Source: an uncultured Oscillospiraceae bacterium (GTDB lineage: Bacteria; Bacillota; Clostridia; Oscillospirales; Acutalibacteraceae). Taken from it: a DNA stretch of 64,000 nucleotides. The DNA lies in the NCBI GenBank assembly GCA_900546265.1, contig URCA01000010.1:1-64000 (forward strand), read 5' to 3'. Positions 18,901 to 27,446 of this stretch are shown here, piece after piece; within the stretch, counting starts at the first letter, position 1; each line of letters opens with the position of its first letter. The position numbers and the translations under genes are program-made. A model generated the notes under the pieces. That model ran no database searches, was not told the origin of the DNA, and was given only the letters and a program-made list of their open reading frames with translations.

Positions 18901-19770
18901 ATGAAAAAGAAACGATCGATTTCGTTGAAGACAAGGGACTCTCTCGTGGGGACGCTGTTTATGTCGCCCTGGCTGATCGGTCTGCTGGTGTTCACGTTGA
19001 TTCCGTTTATCTACTCCGTTTGGCTGAGCCTCTGCTCGGTGGAATTCGGGCCGGACGGCATGCAGACCGCCTTCGTCGGCGGCCGCTGGTATAAGGAAAT
19101 CTTCTCGGCGGACGCCTATTTTCTGCAGGCGCTGAAGGATACCCTGCAATTCATTGTGCTGTTTATGCCGATGATACTCGTGGTGGCCATTATCTGCGCG
19201 CTTCTGCTCAACAAGGCGCTTCACGGCCGCACCTTTTTCCGCATCCTGTTCTTCTTCCCGGTGGTTGTTATCAGCGGTCCGGTTATGGAAAAGCTGATCA
19301 GCAACCAGGCGACCGCCATCATCAGCGCCGATACCTATTATGTGTATCAGGTGATTGAAAATCTGCCCGCCATCCTGTCCACGCCGCTGATGTATATCTT
19401 CGACAACATCGTACTGATCCTGTGGTATGCCGGCGTGCAGATGCTGATTGTGCTGGCCGGTCTGCAGAAGATTGGCGATTCGCTCTATGAAGCCGCCTCC
19501 ATCGACGGCGCAAGCGCCTGGCAGAGCTTCTGGAAAATCACGCTGCCCTATCTCCGCCCGATGATTTTAATCGCCGCGGTGTATACGGTGGTGGATTTGG
19601 CCGCCATGACCAGTACGCCCATGTACACCCTTATTCAAAACAACGTGACGAATGTCGAACGGCCATATTCGTATTCCGCGGCGCTTTCCTGGCTGTACGC
19701 GCTGGTGGTGCTGGTCATTCTGGGGATCGTCTACAGGATCCTGCGTGAGAAGGGGGAAAAACAGCCATGA
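18901..19770 (+). CDS. Sugar ABC transporter permease, MalF type (cassette A, pair 2)
   Basis: This is a 289-residue CUT1 permease with six predicted helices and a contact loop EAASIDGASAWQSFWKI. The frame is open upstream within the previous gene, but the ATG at 18901 follows GGGGAG and leaves one base after the previous stop, and the resulting N-terminus (KKKRSISLKTRDS) is a typical cytosolic leader. This is the second permease pair of the cassette; it is of the LplB/YtcP-like lineage by appearance. It probably serves the stand-alone lipoprotein at 460 or the fused binding protein; the sequence does not tell which. Confidence 0.9.
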   Translation: MKKKRSISLKTRDSLVGTLFMSPWLIGLLVFTLIPFIYSVWLSLCSVEFGPDGMQTAFVGGRWYKEIFSADAYFLQALKDTLQFIVLFMPMILVVAIICALLLNKALHGRTFFRILFFFPVVVISGPVMEKLISNQATAIISADTYYVYQVIENLPAILSTPLMYIFDNIVLILWYAGVQMLIVLAGLQKIGDSLYEAASIDGASAWQSFWKITLPYLRPMILIAAVYTVVDLAAMTSTPMYTLIQNNVTNVERPYSYSAALSWLYALVVLVILGIVYRILREKGEKQP

Positions 19771-20681
19771 ACGCCAAACGGCTGAAGGCCAGGACGCAGG
19801 CGCATTCCAAAAACATCCTGACGAATCTGGCGGTATATTTTCTGCTGATCGGTATCGGGTTTGTCTTTTTGTACCCGCTTCTTTATATGATAATTACCTC
19901 CCTGATGACCACGGAGGATTTGATTAATCCCACCATCAAATGGCTGCCGACGCATCTGGACTTGACCAACTTCAAGCAGGTGTGGCAGGTGCTGGATTAT
20001 CCGATCAGCCTGTTTAACTCCGCCTGGTATTCGCTGATTTGCTCGCTGGCGCAGACATTTTCTTGTGCACTGGCCGGGTATGCGCTGGCACGTTTTTCGG
20101 TTCCGGCCAAGAAATTTTGGATTGTGATGCTGATTATTATCTTCATCATTCCCGCCAACGTGGTGACCATCCCGCGTTATGTGCTGTTTAACAATTATCA
20201 GCTGGTCGGTTCGCCGCTGGCGACGATCCTGCCGGCGCTGACCGGCCAGGGGCTGAAAAGCTCAATTTTCGTGTTCATTTTCATGAGCGCGTTTTCCGCC
20301 TACCCCCGCGCCTTTGATGAGGCGGCGCAGCTGGACGGAGCGGGCAATATGCGGATTTTCTTTCGTATCGCCCTACCAATGACCGTTCCTGTAATCGTTT
20401 TGTCACTGGTGTTTTCGCTGGTGTGGTACTGGAACGATGTGGCGCAGTGCGGCCTGCTGATCGGAGACGATTTCCAAACCCTGCCGCTGGAGCTGAAAGC
20501 CTTTGACGCGCAGTTCAGCCAGATGTTCAGCTCCACCTTCGGCGATGCGTCCAACCGTCTTAATGAGCGGTATCAGATGACGGCCACCATTATGGTGATT
20601 GCGCCGCTGGTTCTAGTGTATGCTCTGCTGCAGAACTTTTTTGTCAAGGGTATTGAAGCCTCGGGGATCACCGGCGAGTAG
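19767..20681 (+). CDS. Sugar ABC transporter permease, MalG type (cassette A, pair 2)
   Basis: This is a 304-residue permease whose ATG overlaps the previous stop in an ATGA arrangement, so the two subunits are translationally coupled. It has six helices and the contact loop DEAAQLDGAGNMRIFFRI followed by ALPMTVP. It ends 15 bases before the GH36-like gene, suggesting the import and breakdown genes form one operon. The paralogue is 47766. Confidence 0.9.
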   Translation: MNAKRLKARTQAHSKNILTNLAVYFLLIGIGFVFLYPLLYMIITSLMTTEDLINPTIKWLPTHLDLTNFKQVWQVLDYPISLFNSAWYSLICSLAQTFSCALAGYALARFSVPAKKFWIVMLIIIFIIPANVVTIPRYVLFNNYQLVGSPLATILPALTGQGLKSSIFVFIFMSAFSAYPRAFDEAAQLDGAGNMRIFFRIALPMTVPVIVLSLVFSLVWYWNDVAQCGLLIGDDFQTLPLELKAFDAQFSQMFSSTFGDASNRLNERYQMTATIMVIAPLVLVYALLQNFFVKGIEASGITGE

Positions 20682-20696
20682 AGGGGAGATAAATCG

Positions 20697-22397
20697 ATGA
20701 AATTTAAGCTGTCTGGCGGAAATCGAAACGCCAGCTGCACCCTCTCAGAAAAATGGGAAGGGGAGATCCTGTACGCCGCCCTTCATGTCGTTCTGGCGGA
20801 GGAAGCTGTCCCGGAAAAAATCCGGGTGGATTTTATGGTGCAGGGCTGCGGCTGCTATTCGGTATTCAGCCCTTCTGTCCGGGACTTTCGCGGCCCCGGC
20901 GTTAATTGGCGTCGGCAGGAAACCCATTCCCGCCTGGCGGAATGGATGCCTTTGCATTGCCTGCTCTCCCGTGACGGGAGAAATCGCCTGAACGTCACCC
21001 TGTCTGAGGTACGGCTCCCCGTCGGTATTTACACAGGTATCCGGGAGGAAACCGGCGAGCTGGAATGCACGGTGGAATTTTTCACCCAGCCTACCACGCC
21101 GATTACGGAATATCAGACGATCATCCGCCTGGATTTCCGTCAGCTGCCCTATGACCAGTCCGTTGCGGACAGCGTTCGCTGGTGGGAAACCGCCTGTGGC
21201 TATACGCCCGCCCTGTCGCCGGAGCGGGCCAGGATGCCCATGGACTCCCTGTGGTACAGCTTCCATCAGGAGCTGTCCGCTGAGGAAATCCTGGAGGAGT
21301 GCGCCTTGTCACGCGCCATGGGGATGCGTACGGTGATTATTGACGACGGCTGGCAGACTGCCGATAACAGCCGGGGTTATGACTATTGCGGCGACTGGCA
21401 GCTGTGCCGCGCCAAAATCCCCGATATGCAGGCTCTCGTCCACAGGCTGCATGAAATGGATATGGCCGTGATGCTGTGGTATTCCGTCCCTTTTATGGGT
21501 GAACGTTCGCAAAATTACCATAAGTTCCGGGATAAAATGCTACACGAGGGCGTGCTGGATCCCCGGTATAAAGAGGTGCGGGAGTTCCTGACGGATACTT
21601 ATAAAAGGGCCGTGGCGGATTGGGATTTGGATGGCCTGAAGCTGGATTTTATCGACGCCTTCACCCTTGGCGAGGAGGCCCTGAAGCCGGACGCTCGGCG
21701 GGATTATCTCTCGCTGGAGGAGGCCGTTGATACGCTGATGCAGGAGGTGAAGCGGGAACTTACCGCCATTCGCCCGGATATTCTCATTGAGTTCCGCCAG
21801 GCCTATGTAGGGCCGGCCATACGGCAATACGGTAATATGCTACGGGTGAGCGATTGCCCCGCCGACGCCCTGCGCAATCGCCAAGATATCCTCAACCTGC
21901 GGCTCACCTCCGGCAGGACGGCCGTCCATTCGGATATGCTGATGTGGAGCCCGGAAGAAAGCCCGGAAGCGGCGGCCCTCCAGTTCGCTAGTGTGCTGTA
22001 TGGCGTTCCGCAAATATCCGTCAGGATAAAAACACTGCCGCCGGCTCACAAGCAGATGCTTCAATTTTATATGAATTTTTGGATGCGGTACCGGGAAACC
22101 CTGCTGGACGGCGCTATTTCCGCCGATAGCCCGGAGGAGTATTACAGCCAGGCCCGCGCCCGGCTTGGACGCCGGGAGGTGGTTTCCGTCTATACCGATC
22201 CGGTGGTAGCGTGTACCGCGGCGGAAACGGTAGCGGTGAACGTTTCGCCCAAAAAGGCCCTGTATGTGAAGGGCGCGGCTGGCCGTCGTTATCGGGTGGT
22301 GAACTGTTTGGGCGAAGAGATAGAGAATGGGATTATTTCCGCGCCGCTGCAGGAAATCGTTGTGCCCATGTCAGGAATCCTTTTTACAGAAGAATAA
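20697..22397 (+). CDS. GH36-like (clan GH-D) alpha-glycosidase, cytosolic
   Basis: This 566-residue protein is a retaining alpha-glycosidase of the melibiase fold. The barrel starts with MDSLWYSFHQ and IIDDGWQT; the nucleophile is Asp317 in LKLDFIDAF, and the acid/base is Asp386 in RVSDCPAD, matching the clan GH-D pair. It is shorter than typical GH36 alpha-galactosidases (about 700 residues) because the N-terminal beta-sandwich is reduced. The substrate is therefore open: alpha-galactoside, or another alpha-linked sugar as in other GH-D enzymes. There is no signal peptide. The start follows GAGGGGAGAT. It is the last gene of the cassette A operon, ending at a bidirectional terminator. Confidence 0.82.
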   Translation: MKFKLSGGNRNASCTLSEKWEGEILYAALHVVLAEEAVPEKIRVDFMVQGCGCYSVFSPSVRDFRGPGVNWRRQETHSRLAEWMPLHCLLSRDGRNRLNVTLSEVRLPVGIYTGIREETGELECTVEFFTQPTTPITEYQTIIRLDFRQLPYDQSVADSVRWWETACGYTPALSPERARMPMDSLWYSFHQELSAEEILEECALSRAMGMRTVIIDDGWQTADNSRGYDYCGDWQLCRAKIPDMQALVHRLHEMDMAVMLWYSVPFMGERSQNYHKFRDKMLHEGVLDPRYKEVREFLTDTYKRAVADWDLDGLKLDFIDAFTLGEEALKPDARRDYLSLEEAVDTLMQEVKRELTAIRPDILIEFRQAYVGPAIRQYGNMLRVSDCPADALRNRQDILNLRLTSGRTAVHSDMLMWSPEESPEAAALQFASVLYGVPQISVRIKTLPPAHKQMLQFYMNFWMRYRETLLDGAISADSPEEYYSQARARLGRREVVSVYTDPVVACTAAETVAVNVSPKKALYVKGAAGRRYRVVNCLGEEIENGIISAPLQEIVVPMSGILFTEE

Positions 22398-22406
22398 AGG
22401 GTGCAG

Positions 22407-22440
22407 AAAAACCGGGACGGACAGGCTCCGTTCCGGTTTT
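22407..22440. terminator. Bidirectional terminator between convergent genes
   Basis: A 14-bp stem with one G-T pair (left arm from 22408, right arm 22427-22440) is flanked by A-run on the left and T-run on the right. It can end transcription of the GH36-like gene on the plus strand and of the AraC gene on the minus strand, whose stop codons lie at 22397 and 22466. Confidence 0.75.
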
Positions 22441-22465
22441 ATGCCCTGAAGGCAGAAGCACAGAA

Positions 22466-23278
22466 TTAGTGATGAAACTGGCGGTATTCGGAGGGAGAAA
22501 CCCCGTATCGTTTTTTAAACAAATGAGAAAAATAATGTTGATCGTCGTAGCCAAGCCGCAAGGCGATTTCCCCGATGGACAGATAGGTGTTACGCAGCAG
22601 ATTCTTGGCCGTCGTTATCTTTTTTGAAATTTGATATTCATAAGGAGTGACGCCGAAAGCTTTTCGAAAATTTTTGATGCAGTAATCTTTTGAGCGGAAA
22701 ATAACTTTAGCCAATTCATCATTGCTAACGATTCGGTCGAGATGGAGAGAAATGTACTCCTTCAGCCGATTCATTTCCGAGGAATTCTTTTGGGAATTAA
22801 GATTGTCCGACAGGCGGATAACCATCCGGAGAAACCAGATAGCCGTCTGGTTAAAAAGTTCGGTTTGAGGGGTATACTCATCCTTCAAATTCTGGAGCAT
22901 TTCATGAAACTCATCTTCGAATCCGACGCCATCAAAAATGACCTTATCTTTGATCGGGTATTCGTTAATGATTTGTTCCGCCAACGGGCCACGAATATTG
23001 AAGAAAATTTTAATCCACGGATCATCCGCGGAGGAACGGTAGTAATGCTCGGTTTTTTGCCGAAGCAGCCAGATATTTCCGGCGGAAGCTTCATAGCTTT
23101 CTCCATTGACGATTAAATTGCCTCTGCCCGCAGTTACGTATTCGAAAACGGTTTCGGTGCTGCATTTCCGCTGCATCCAATAGCTACCATCGCAATAGGA
23201 TATCCCGGCCATTTCCAAATAAAAAGGAGGAATATCATTTTTATCGGGTGAATAAAAGGTGCGGATAATTTCCTTCAT
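22466..23278 (-). CDS. AraC-family transcriptional regulator (cupin sensor plus HTH)
   Basis: This 270-residue regulator has an N-terminal cupin-like sugar-sensing region (ESYEASAGNIWLLRQKTEHYY) and a C-terminal pair of helix-turn-helix motifs. The second HTH contains LGYDDQHYFSHLFKKRYGVSPSEYRQ, shown here only as the classic AraC pattern. The frame is open upstream to 23347, but that GTG has no ribosome site; the ATG at 23278 follows AAGAAGGG by 12 bases and gives a normal N-terminus. A consensus sigma-70 promoter lies about 130 bases upstream on the same strand. It is convergent with the GH36-like gene and likely controls one of the flanking sugar operons. Confidence 0.88.
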   Translation of the reverse strand: MKEIIRTFYSPDKNDIPPFYLEMAGISYCDGSYWMQRKCSTETVFEYVTAGRGNLIVNGESYEASAGNIWLLRQKTEHYYRSSADDPWIKIFFNIRGPLAEQIINEYPIKDKVIFDGVGFEDEFHEMLQNLKDEYTPQTELFNQTAIWFLRMVIRLSDNLNSQKNSSEMNRLKEYISLHLDRIVSNDELAKVIFRSKDYCIKNFRKAFGVTPYEYQISKKITTAKNLLRNTYLSIGEIALRLGYDDQHYFSHLFKKRYGVSPSEYRQFHH

Positions 23279-23413
23279 TGCTGTCCAGCATCCCTTCTTG
23301 AATTTTCTTATATTTACGGCTCTCGATATACAAGGCAGATTACGCACGGCACTTTTTTGCAGATGAAGGAGAATTTATGAAAAAACGCCCCATGCAAGGA
23401 TGTTTCATTATAT

Positions 23414-23442
23414 ATTATAACTATTTTAATAAGTGAAGTCAA
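23414..23442 (-). promoter_or_regulatory. Consensus sigma-70 promoter for the AraC gene
   Basis: Read on the minus strand, TTGACT (complement of 23437-23442) is separated by exactly 17 bases from TATAAT (complement of 23414-23419). Only one base differs from the ideal -35 box. It points at the AraC gene ending at 22466 and predicts a leader of about 130 bases. Confidence 0.8.
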
Positions 23443-23608
23443 TTTTATGCTCTATTAAAGGAGCTGTAAAAAAATGCGTGTTAAGACGAGACAAGAGGAA
23501 AATATGTGTAAGTTCTTTCATCAAATCCATTGAGTCTGTATTTGAGCTTTCTCCTTTCTGAATGTGGTCTCGTCAATTTCATTCTTTCGGAGCTCGCTTA
23601 AAGAGCAC

Positions 23609-23656
23609 AAAAAGCAAGGTTCTACCTGATTTCTCAGGCGGAACCTTGCTTTTTTG
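23609..23656. terminator. Strong hairpin with A/T flanks in the intergenic region
   Basis: Arms of 14 bases (AAAAAGCAAGGTTC and its complement) enclose a smaller inner stem CCTGA/TCAGG, and the right arm ends in TTTTT. The form is that of an intrinsic terminator, yet no intact gene lies just upstream on either strand. It could belong to a lost gene or to a short untranslated RNA. Confidence 0.65.
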
Positions 23657-24013
23657 CGTTTTGTCTACCTTTCCTCGCGTTGGTGTTGCAGTAGTTTTTT
23701 GTCCATTTGCTTGGGTTCGCTGCTAAAATGATTATGGGCAGATTGATTCCGACGGGAATGACCGTCTCATCGAAGCGCTTGTGAAAGAGATACGAAGTTG
23801 GCGATGGGATAAACTCTTACAGCGGGGTATACGAGAGCCGCTCCTGCAATAGGGCAAAGGGATGCTTTTTGGTTCAAAAAGACGTGAAAACAGAGCTTCT
23901 TCACGGAAAAACTTGAATGGGATGGCTTTTACAATTTTACTATAACAAAAGAATTTCCAGTGGGAAAGACCGTCAATATAGTTACTTTTTTGTCCGTGTT
24001 TTATCAAATACAT

Positions 24014-24035
24014 TAGACTTTGTTAAGTCTATAAT
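24014..24035 (+). promoter_or_regulatory. Inverted repeat overlapping a TATAAT box
   Basis: TAGACTT (24014-24020) and AAGTCTA (24025-24031) form a 7-bp inverted repeat with a 4-base spacer. Its right arm overlaps TATAAT at 24030-24035, 24 bases before the start at 24059. This is the place for a repressor or autoregulatory site. No good -35 box is visible at the proper spacing, so the promoter part is uncertain. Confidence 0.45.
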
Positions 24036-24058
24036 AAAATTGTCAAGGAGGTAAAAGC

Positions 24059-24940
24059 ATGCTTACCAGCCAAAAACGATTTCATTTTGATAACAAAAAT
24101 TTGCAGAAGCAGATTGGGCCATATTGGCTGTATCAGATTGGAGATTTGAGCTGTATCGGCGATTACTATGTGGAGCGGCACCGTCAGTTTGTCTATGAAG
24201 TTACTTTTATTGCTTCCGGTCTTGGCCATATTCGCGTTCGGGATAAATGGTATGAGGGAAAGCCAGGAAACGTCTTTATCCATCGCATCAACGACATCCA
24301 CGAGATGCAGGGAGATAAGGCCTCCGGCTTTCGATATTTTTATCTCGGTTTTGATTTTAAGGATCTGACATTGCCGGCTTATAGTAAGTTGAAAGCCCTT
24401 TTTGATAACGACGCGAATGTTATGGTGGAAAATGCGCCGGGCGTACAGGAGGCGTTCCTCCGGCTGTTTAATGAGGTTATTATTAACGACGCTTTTACGG
24501 ATCTGCTGTTGGAGAGCTACATCAACGATATTTTGACGCATACTTTTCGGGCCTTCAGCCAGCAAAAATTTGTTGCCTATTCTGCCGAAAACGAGCGCAA
24601 CAACAGTGAAAAGCTGGTTTACGACGTGATCAATTATATTGATCTAGAAGCTGCTTCTATTCATAAACTCGGCGACCTATGCGATATGTTCGGCTACAGT
24701 TATTCGCATATTGCCAAACGGTTTACCGCGGTCATGGGGGAATCGCTGCAGGCGTATTTCATGCGGCGAAAATTTGAACAGGCCGCCGATCGCCTCCGCC
24801 AGGGCTTGAGTGTTACGGAGGTGTCGGAGCAGACGGGCTATCAGTCTATTCATGCGTTCAGCCGGGCCTTCCGGCATCAGATGGGGATGACCCCGTCGGA
24901 ATATAAGAACTGGGCGGAAAAAGCGAAGGAAGAGCTATAA
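24059..24940 (+). CDS. AraC-family transcriptional regulator heading the GH127 operon
   Basis: This 293-residue protein has an N-terminal cupin-like sensor (KPGNVFIHRINDIHEMQ) and a C-terminal AraC DNA-binding domain; the second HTH includes VSEQTGYQSIHAFSRAFR and ends with MTPSEYKN. The start has an excellent site, AAGGAGGT, seven bases upstream. The next gene, the GH127 enzyme, begins 14 bases after the stop, so the regulator is probably co-transcribed with the GH127-SGNH-GH172-SGNH genes it is expected to control. An inverted repeat overlapping the -10 box suggests autoregulation. Confidence 0.9.
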   Translation: MLTSQKRFHFDNKNLQKQIGPYWLYQIGDLSCIGDYYVERHRQFVYEVTFIASGLGHIRVRDKWYEGKPGNVFIHRINDIHEMQGDKASGFRYFYLGFDFKDLTLPAYSKLKALFDNDANVMVENAPGVQEAFLRLFNEVIINDAFTDLLLESYINDILTHTFRAFSQQKFVAYSAENERNNSEKLVYDVINYIDLEAASIHKLGDLCDMFGYSYSHIAKRFTAVMGESLQAYFMRRKFEQAADRLRQGLSVTEVSEQTGYQSIHAFSRAFRHQMGMTPSEYKNWAEKAKEEL

Positions 24941-24954
24941 AACGATTTGGGGGA

Positions 24955-26823
24955 ATGAGGGTGTATACAACGGCGGCGCACGGCGGTCATACTGAAAGAT
25001 TGCCCAATATTAGTCAGATCGACTCATTTAAAATAGTTGGATATTTAGGAGATCGCCTGAAAAATAATGAGGCAGTATGGCTGCATCATGTGTGGGAGAA
25101 CAATCCGGCTCTGTTTGAGGTGTTTCGTGAAAGAGATGCCCATCCCCGCTGCATTGTCCCGTGGTTCGGGGAATATCCGGGGAAAATCCTGACCGGTATG
25201 GCGCTGACCTATCGCATGAGCGGGGATTCGGAGACTCTCAGAGCCGGACGGGAGCTGATAGAACGTTTGAAAGCCCTGCAGGGAGACGACGGGTATTTGG
25301 GCCCGCATCCGAAGGAACGCCGGTTTAACGGCCCCATGCACGAGGACACGATGGCCGTGTTTCAGTGGGAGCACGCGATGCTTTGGGATGTGTGGGGCCA
25401 CTACCACTGTATCTATGGCCTGCATCAATGGTATGCCGCCACAGGGGATACCGCGGCGCTGGATATAGCGATAAAAGCGGCGGACAGCGTATACGCTTAC
25501 TTTATTGCGGGCGATCGCCCCTTTTCCTCCGCCGGTGAGACCGAGATGAACCTGACGATAGGGCATGCGTTCGCCCTTTTATACCGGGAGACGGGGCGGC
25601 AGGCGTATCTGACCGCGGCGGAAAGCGTGGTGGCCGAGTGGTCCAAGGAAGGCTGCGGCAACTGGTTCCAGGATGCGCTGGCCGGCAAGGACTTTTACGC
25701 TATGGAAAAGAAACGCTGGGAGGCGCTGCACGGCGTCATGACGCTGGCGGAGCTGTACCGGGCCACCGGCAGAACGGAGTATTACACGGCGCTGGAAAAC
25801 ATATGGCGGAGCATCGTGCGCACGGATCGACATAACGACGGCGGCTTTTCCTCCAGCGAGGGGGCCGTCGGGGATCCCTATCGCCTGGAGCCCATCGAGA
25901 CATGTTGTACCGTGGCCTGGATGGCCCTGAGCACCGACTATCTCAAATTGAGCCATATGTCCTGCGCAGCCGATGAGCTGGAGCTGTCGTTTTTTAACGC
26001 CGCGTTGGGAAGCCTGACGCAGAACGACTATATTTTTACATACGATGTGCCCATGAACGGCCAGCGCATCGGCGCCGACGTCACCTTAAGATGGCAGACC
26101 ATCGAGGGGGCCCGTGATATGAACTGCTGCCAGGCCAACAGCAGCCGCGGGTTGTCCCAGGTGGTGGAATGGGCGGCTTTTTCGGATGAAACCGGCTTGT
26201 ACCTGAACTTTTACGGTCCCTGCGCTATAGCGGCCCGTACGCCGGCCGGCCGGCGCATCCGTCTGACCGAGGAGACCGCCTATCCCCGGGACGGCGCGGT
26301 GACTATCACCTTGGAATTGGACGAACCCGAAACGTTCCCGCTGCATATCCGCATCCCCTGCTGGTCGGCGGCGACGGCGCTTTCGGTCAACGGCGTGGTG
26401 CTGACCGGGGTGCGTTCCGGCCTGTACTATACCATGGAACGCGCCTGGAAAAGCGGGGACGTCCTGTCGCTTTCATTGGATATGTCGCCGCACTATTGGA
26501 CGGGCGGCGGGGCAGTCAGCGGCCGTACCTCCGTGTATCATGGGCCGCTATTGCTGGCGCTGGATACGGGGGCTTCCGGTACGGATGTCGACGCCTGCGT
26601 TTTTGAGCGGCAGGCTCTGGATAATCGAGTCGTGGAAAGCGGCGATAAAGACCATTGGCTGACCGCTGCGGTTAAAAATACCGCCGGGGAAACCGTCCGC
26701 CTGCTGGATTTTGCCAGCTGTGGTCGGGATGGATCCTGGTATATTTCCTGGTTGAATGTGCGGGATGCACCGGCGGCTATTCCCGCGGAGCACGGAGGAA
26801 ATCCGATATGGAACAATCGATAA
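24955..26823 (+). CDS. GH127-like beta-L-arabinofuranosidase family enzyme, cytosolic
   Basis: This 622-residue protein matches the GH127/DUF1680 layout: an (alpha/alpha)6 barrel followed by beta-sandwich domains. In the characterised Bifidobacterium HypBA1, catalysis uses a zinc-bound cysteine nucleophile with Glu322, Glu338, Cys340, Cys417 and Cys418. Equivalent residues can be seen here as Glu302, Glu315, Cys317, Cys391 and Cys392 (motifs SSSEG, IETCC and NCCQ), so the active site looks intact. An extra cysteine follows Cys317. There is no signal peptide. The ATG at 24955 almost touches GGGGG; a GTG at 24961 has better spacing and may be the true start. The substrate is probably a beta-linked furanoside, by family rather than by proof. 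Confidence 0.85.
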   Translation: MRVYTTAAHGGHTERLPNISQIDSFKIVGYLGDRLKNNEAVWLHHVWENNPALFEVFRERDAHPRCIVPWFGEYPGKILTGMALTYRMSGDSETLRAGRELIERLKALQGDDGYLGPHPKERRFNGPMHEDTMAVFQWEHAMLWDVWGHYHCIYGLHQWYAATGDTAALDIAIKAADSVYAYFIAGDRPFSSAGETEMNLTIGHAFALLYRETGRQAYLTAAESVVAEWSKEGCGNWFQDALAGKDFYAMEKKRWEALHGVMTLAELYRATGRTEYYTALENIWRSIVRTDRHNDGGFSSSEGAVGDPYRLEPIETCCTVAWMALSTDYLKLSHMSCAADELELSFFNAALGSLTQNDYIFTYDVPMNGQRIGADVTLRWQTIEGARDMNCCQANSSRGLSQVVEWAAFSDETGLYLNFYGPCAIAARTPAGRRIRLTEETAYPRDGAVTITLELDEPETFPLHIRIPCWSAATALSVNGVVLTGVRSGLYYTMERAWKSGDVLSLSLDMSPHYWTGGGAVSGRTSVYHGPLLLALDTGASGTDVDACVFERQALDNRVVESGDKDHWLTAAVKNTAGETVRLLDFASCGRDGSWYISWLNVRDAPAAIPAEHGGNPIWNNR

Positions 26824-27446
26824 AAGACGGCGCGGATCCGGTTGTGGTGGCCTGCGTGGGTGACAGCATCACCGAAGGAATCGGCGCAACCCGCGCCGAT
26901 CAATACAGCTATCCGGCACAGCTGCAAAGGCTGCTGGGCGAAGGATACGCCGTCCATAACTATGGGGCCAGCGGTATGACCCTGCTCGCGGAAGGCGATT
27001 ATCCCTACATACGGCAGGAGCGGTATGCGGCCAGCCTTGCCTGCCCATGCGACGCGGTGATCCTTATGCTGGGCACCAACGATTCCAAGCCGCAGAATTG
27101 GCGGTTCAGGGAGCGGTATCTCTCCGAATTGACCGAGATGATTCGGATGTATCAGAACCTGCCGTCCCGTCCCCAGGTTTATGTGGCGACTTCGCCCGTC
27201 GTGTTCCAAAGCATTGACGGCATCACCGACGGCGTGGTCAGCGGGGAGATCGTCCCTTTGCAGAAAGAGGCTGCCCGGCGTACAGGCTGCCGCGTGATAG
27301 ATATTAACGCCCTGACCAGGGGACATGAGGCGTGGACGGTCGACGGCATTCACCCAAACGACGAGGGCTATGCGCATCTGGCCGGGGCTTTCGCCCGGGC
27401 GTTGTCCGAAGCCTTACCAGCAGACAGGAGGAAGACACATGATTGA
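26808..27446 (+). CDS. SGNH/GDSL hydrolase, cytosolic
   Basis: This 212-residue esterase-type protein has the SGNH blocks: GDSITEG with Ser20 as nucleophile, the block II glycine region GASGMT, GTNDSKP (block III Asn), and DGIHPND with the catalytic Asp and His. It removes acyl groups from a glycan or a related small substrate by family role. There is no signal peptide. The start overlaps the GH127 gene by 16 bases and the end overlaps the GH172 gene by 8, so the three are tightly coupled. It is about 60 per cent identical by eye to the membrane-anchored protein at 28570. Confidence 0.88.
   Translation: MEQSIKDGADPVVVACVGDSITEGIGATRADQYSYPAQLQRLLGEGYAVHNYGASGMTLLAEGDYPYIRQERYAASLACPCDAVILMLGTNDSKPQNWRFRERYLSELTEMIRMYQNLPSRPQVYVATSPVVFQSIDGITDGVVSGEIVPLQKEAARRTGCRVIDINALTRGHEAWTVDGIHPNDEGYAHLAGAFARALSEALPADRRKTHD

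Larger units (their letters stand above)
23348..24058. other. Intergenic region between divergent regulators
   Basis: About 780 bases (23279-24058) lie between the two AraC genes. The region holds the minus-strand promoter, a strong hairpin near 23609-23656, and an operator-like repeat just before 24059. It is markedly more AT-rich than the coding DNA around it. Around 23741-23850 a plus-strand frame reads for about 35 codons before a stop, with no start, and may be a gene remnant. No other gene is seen. Confidence 0.5.

Noticed and set aside
23732..24013. A 93-codon minus-strand frame in the regulator gap
   Set aside because: No ribosome site, no similarity to a known family, and low-complexity AT-rich DNA; the opposite strand has an equally plausible remnant.
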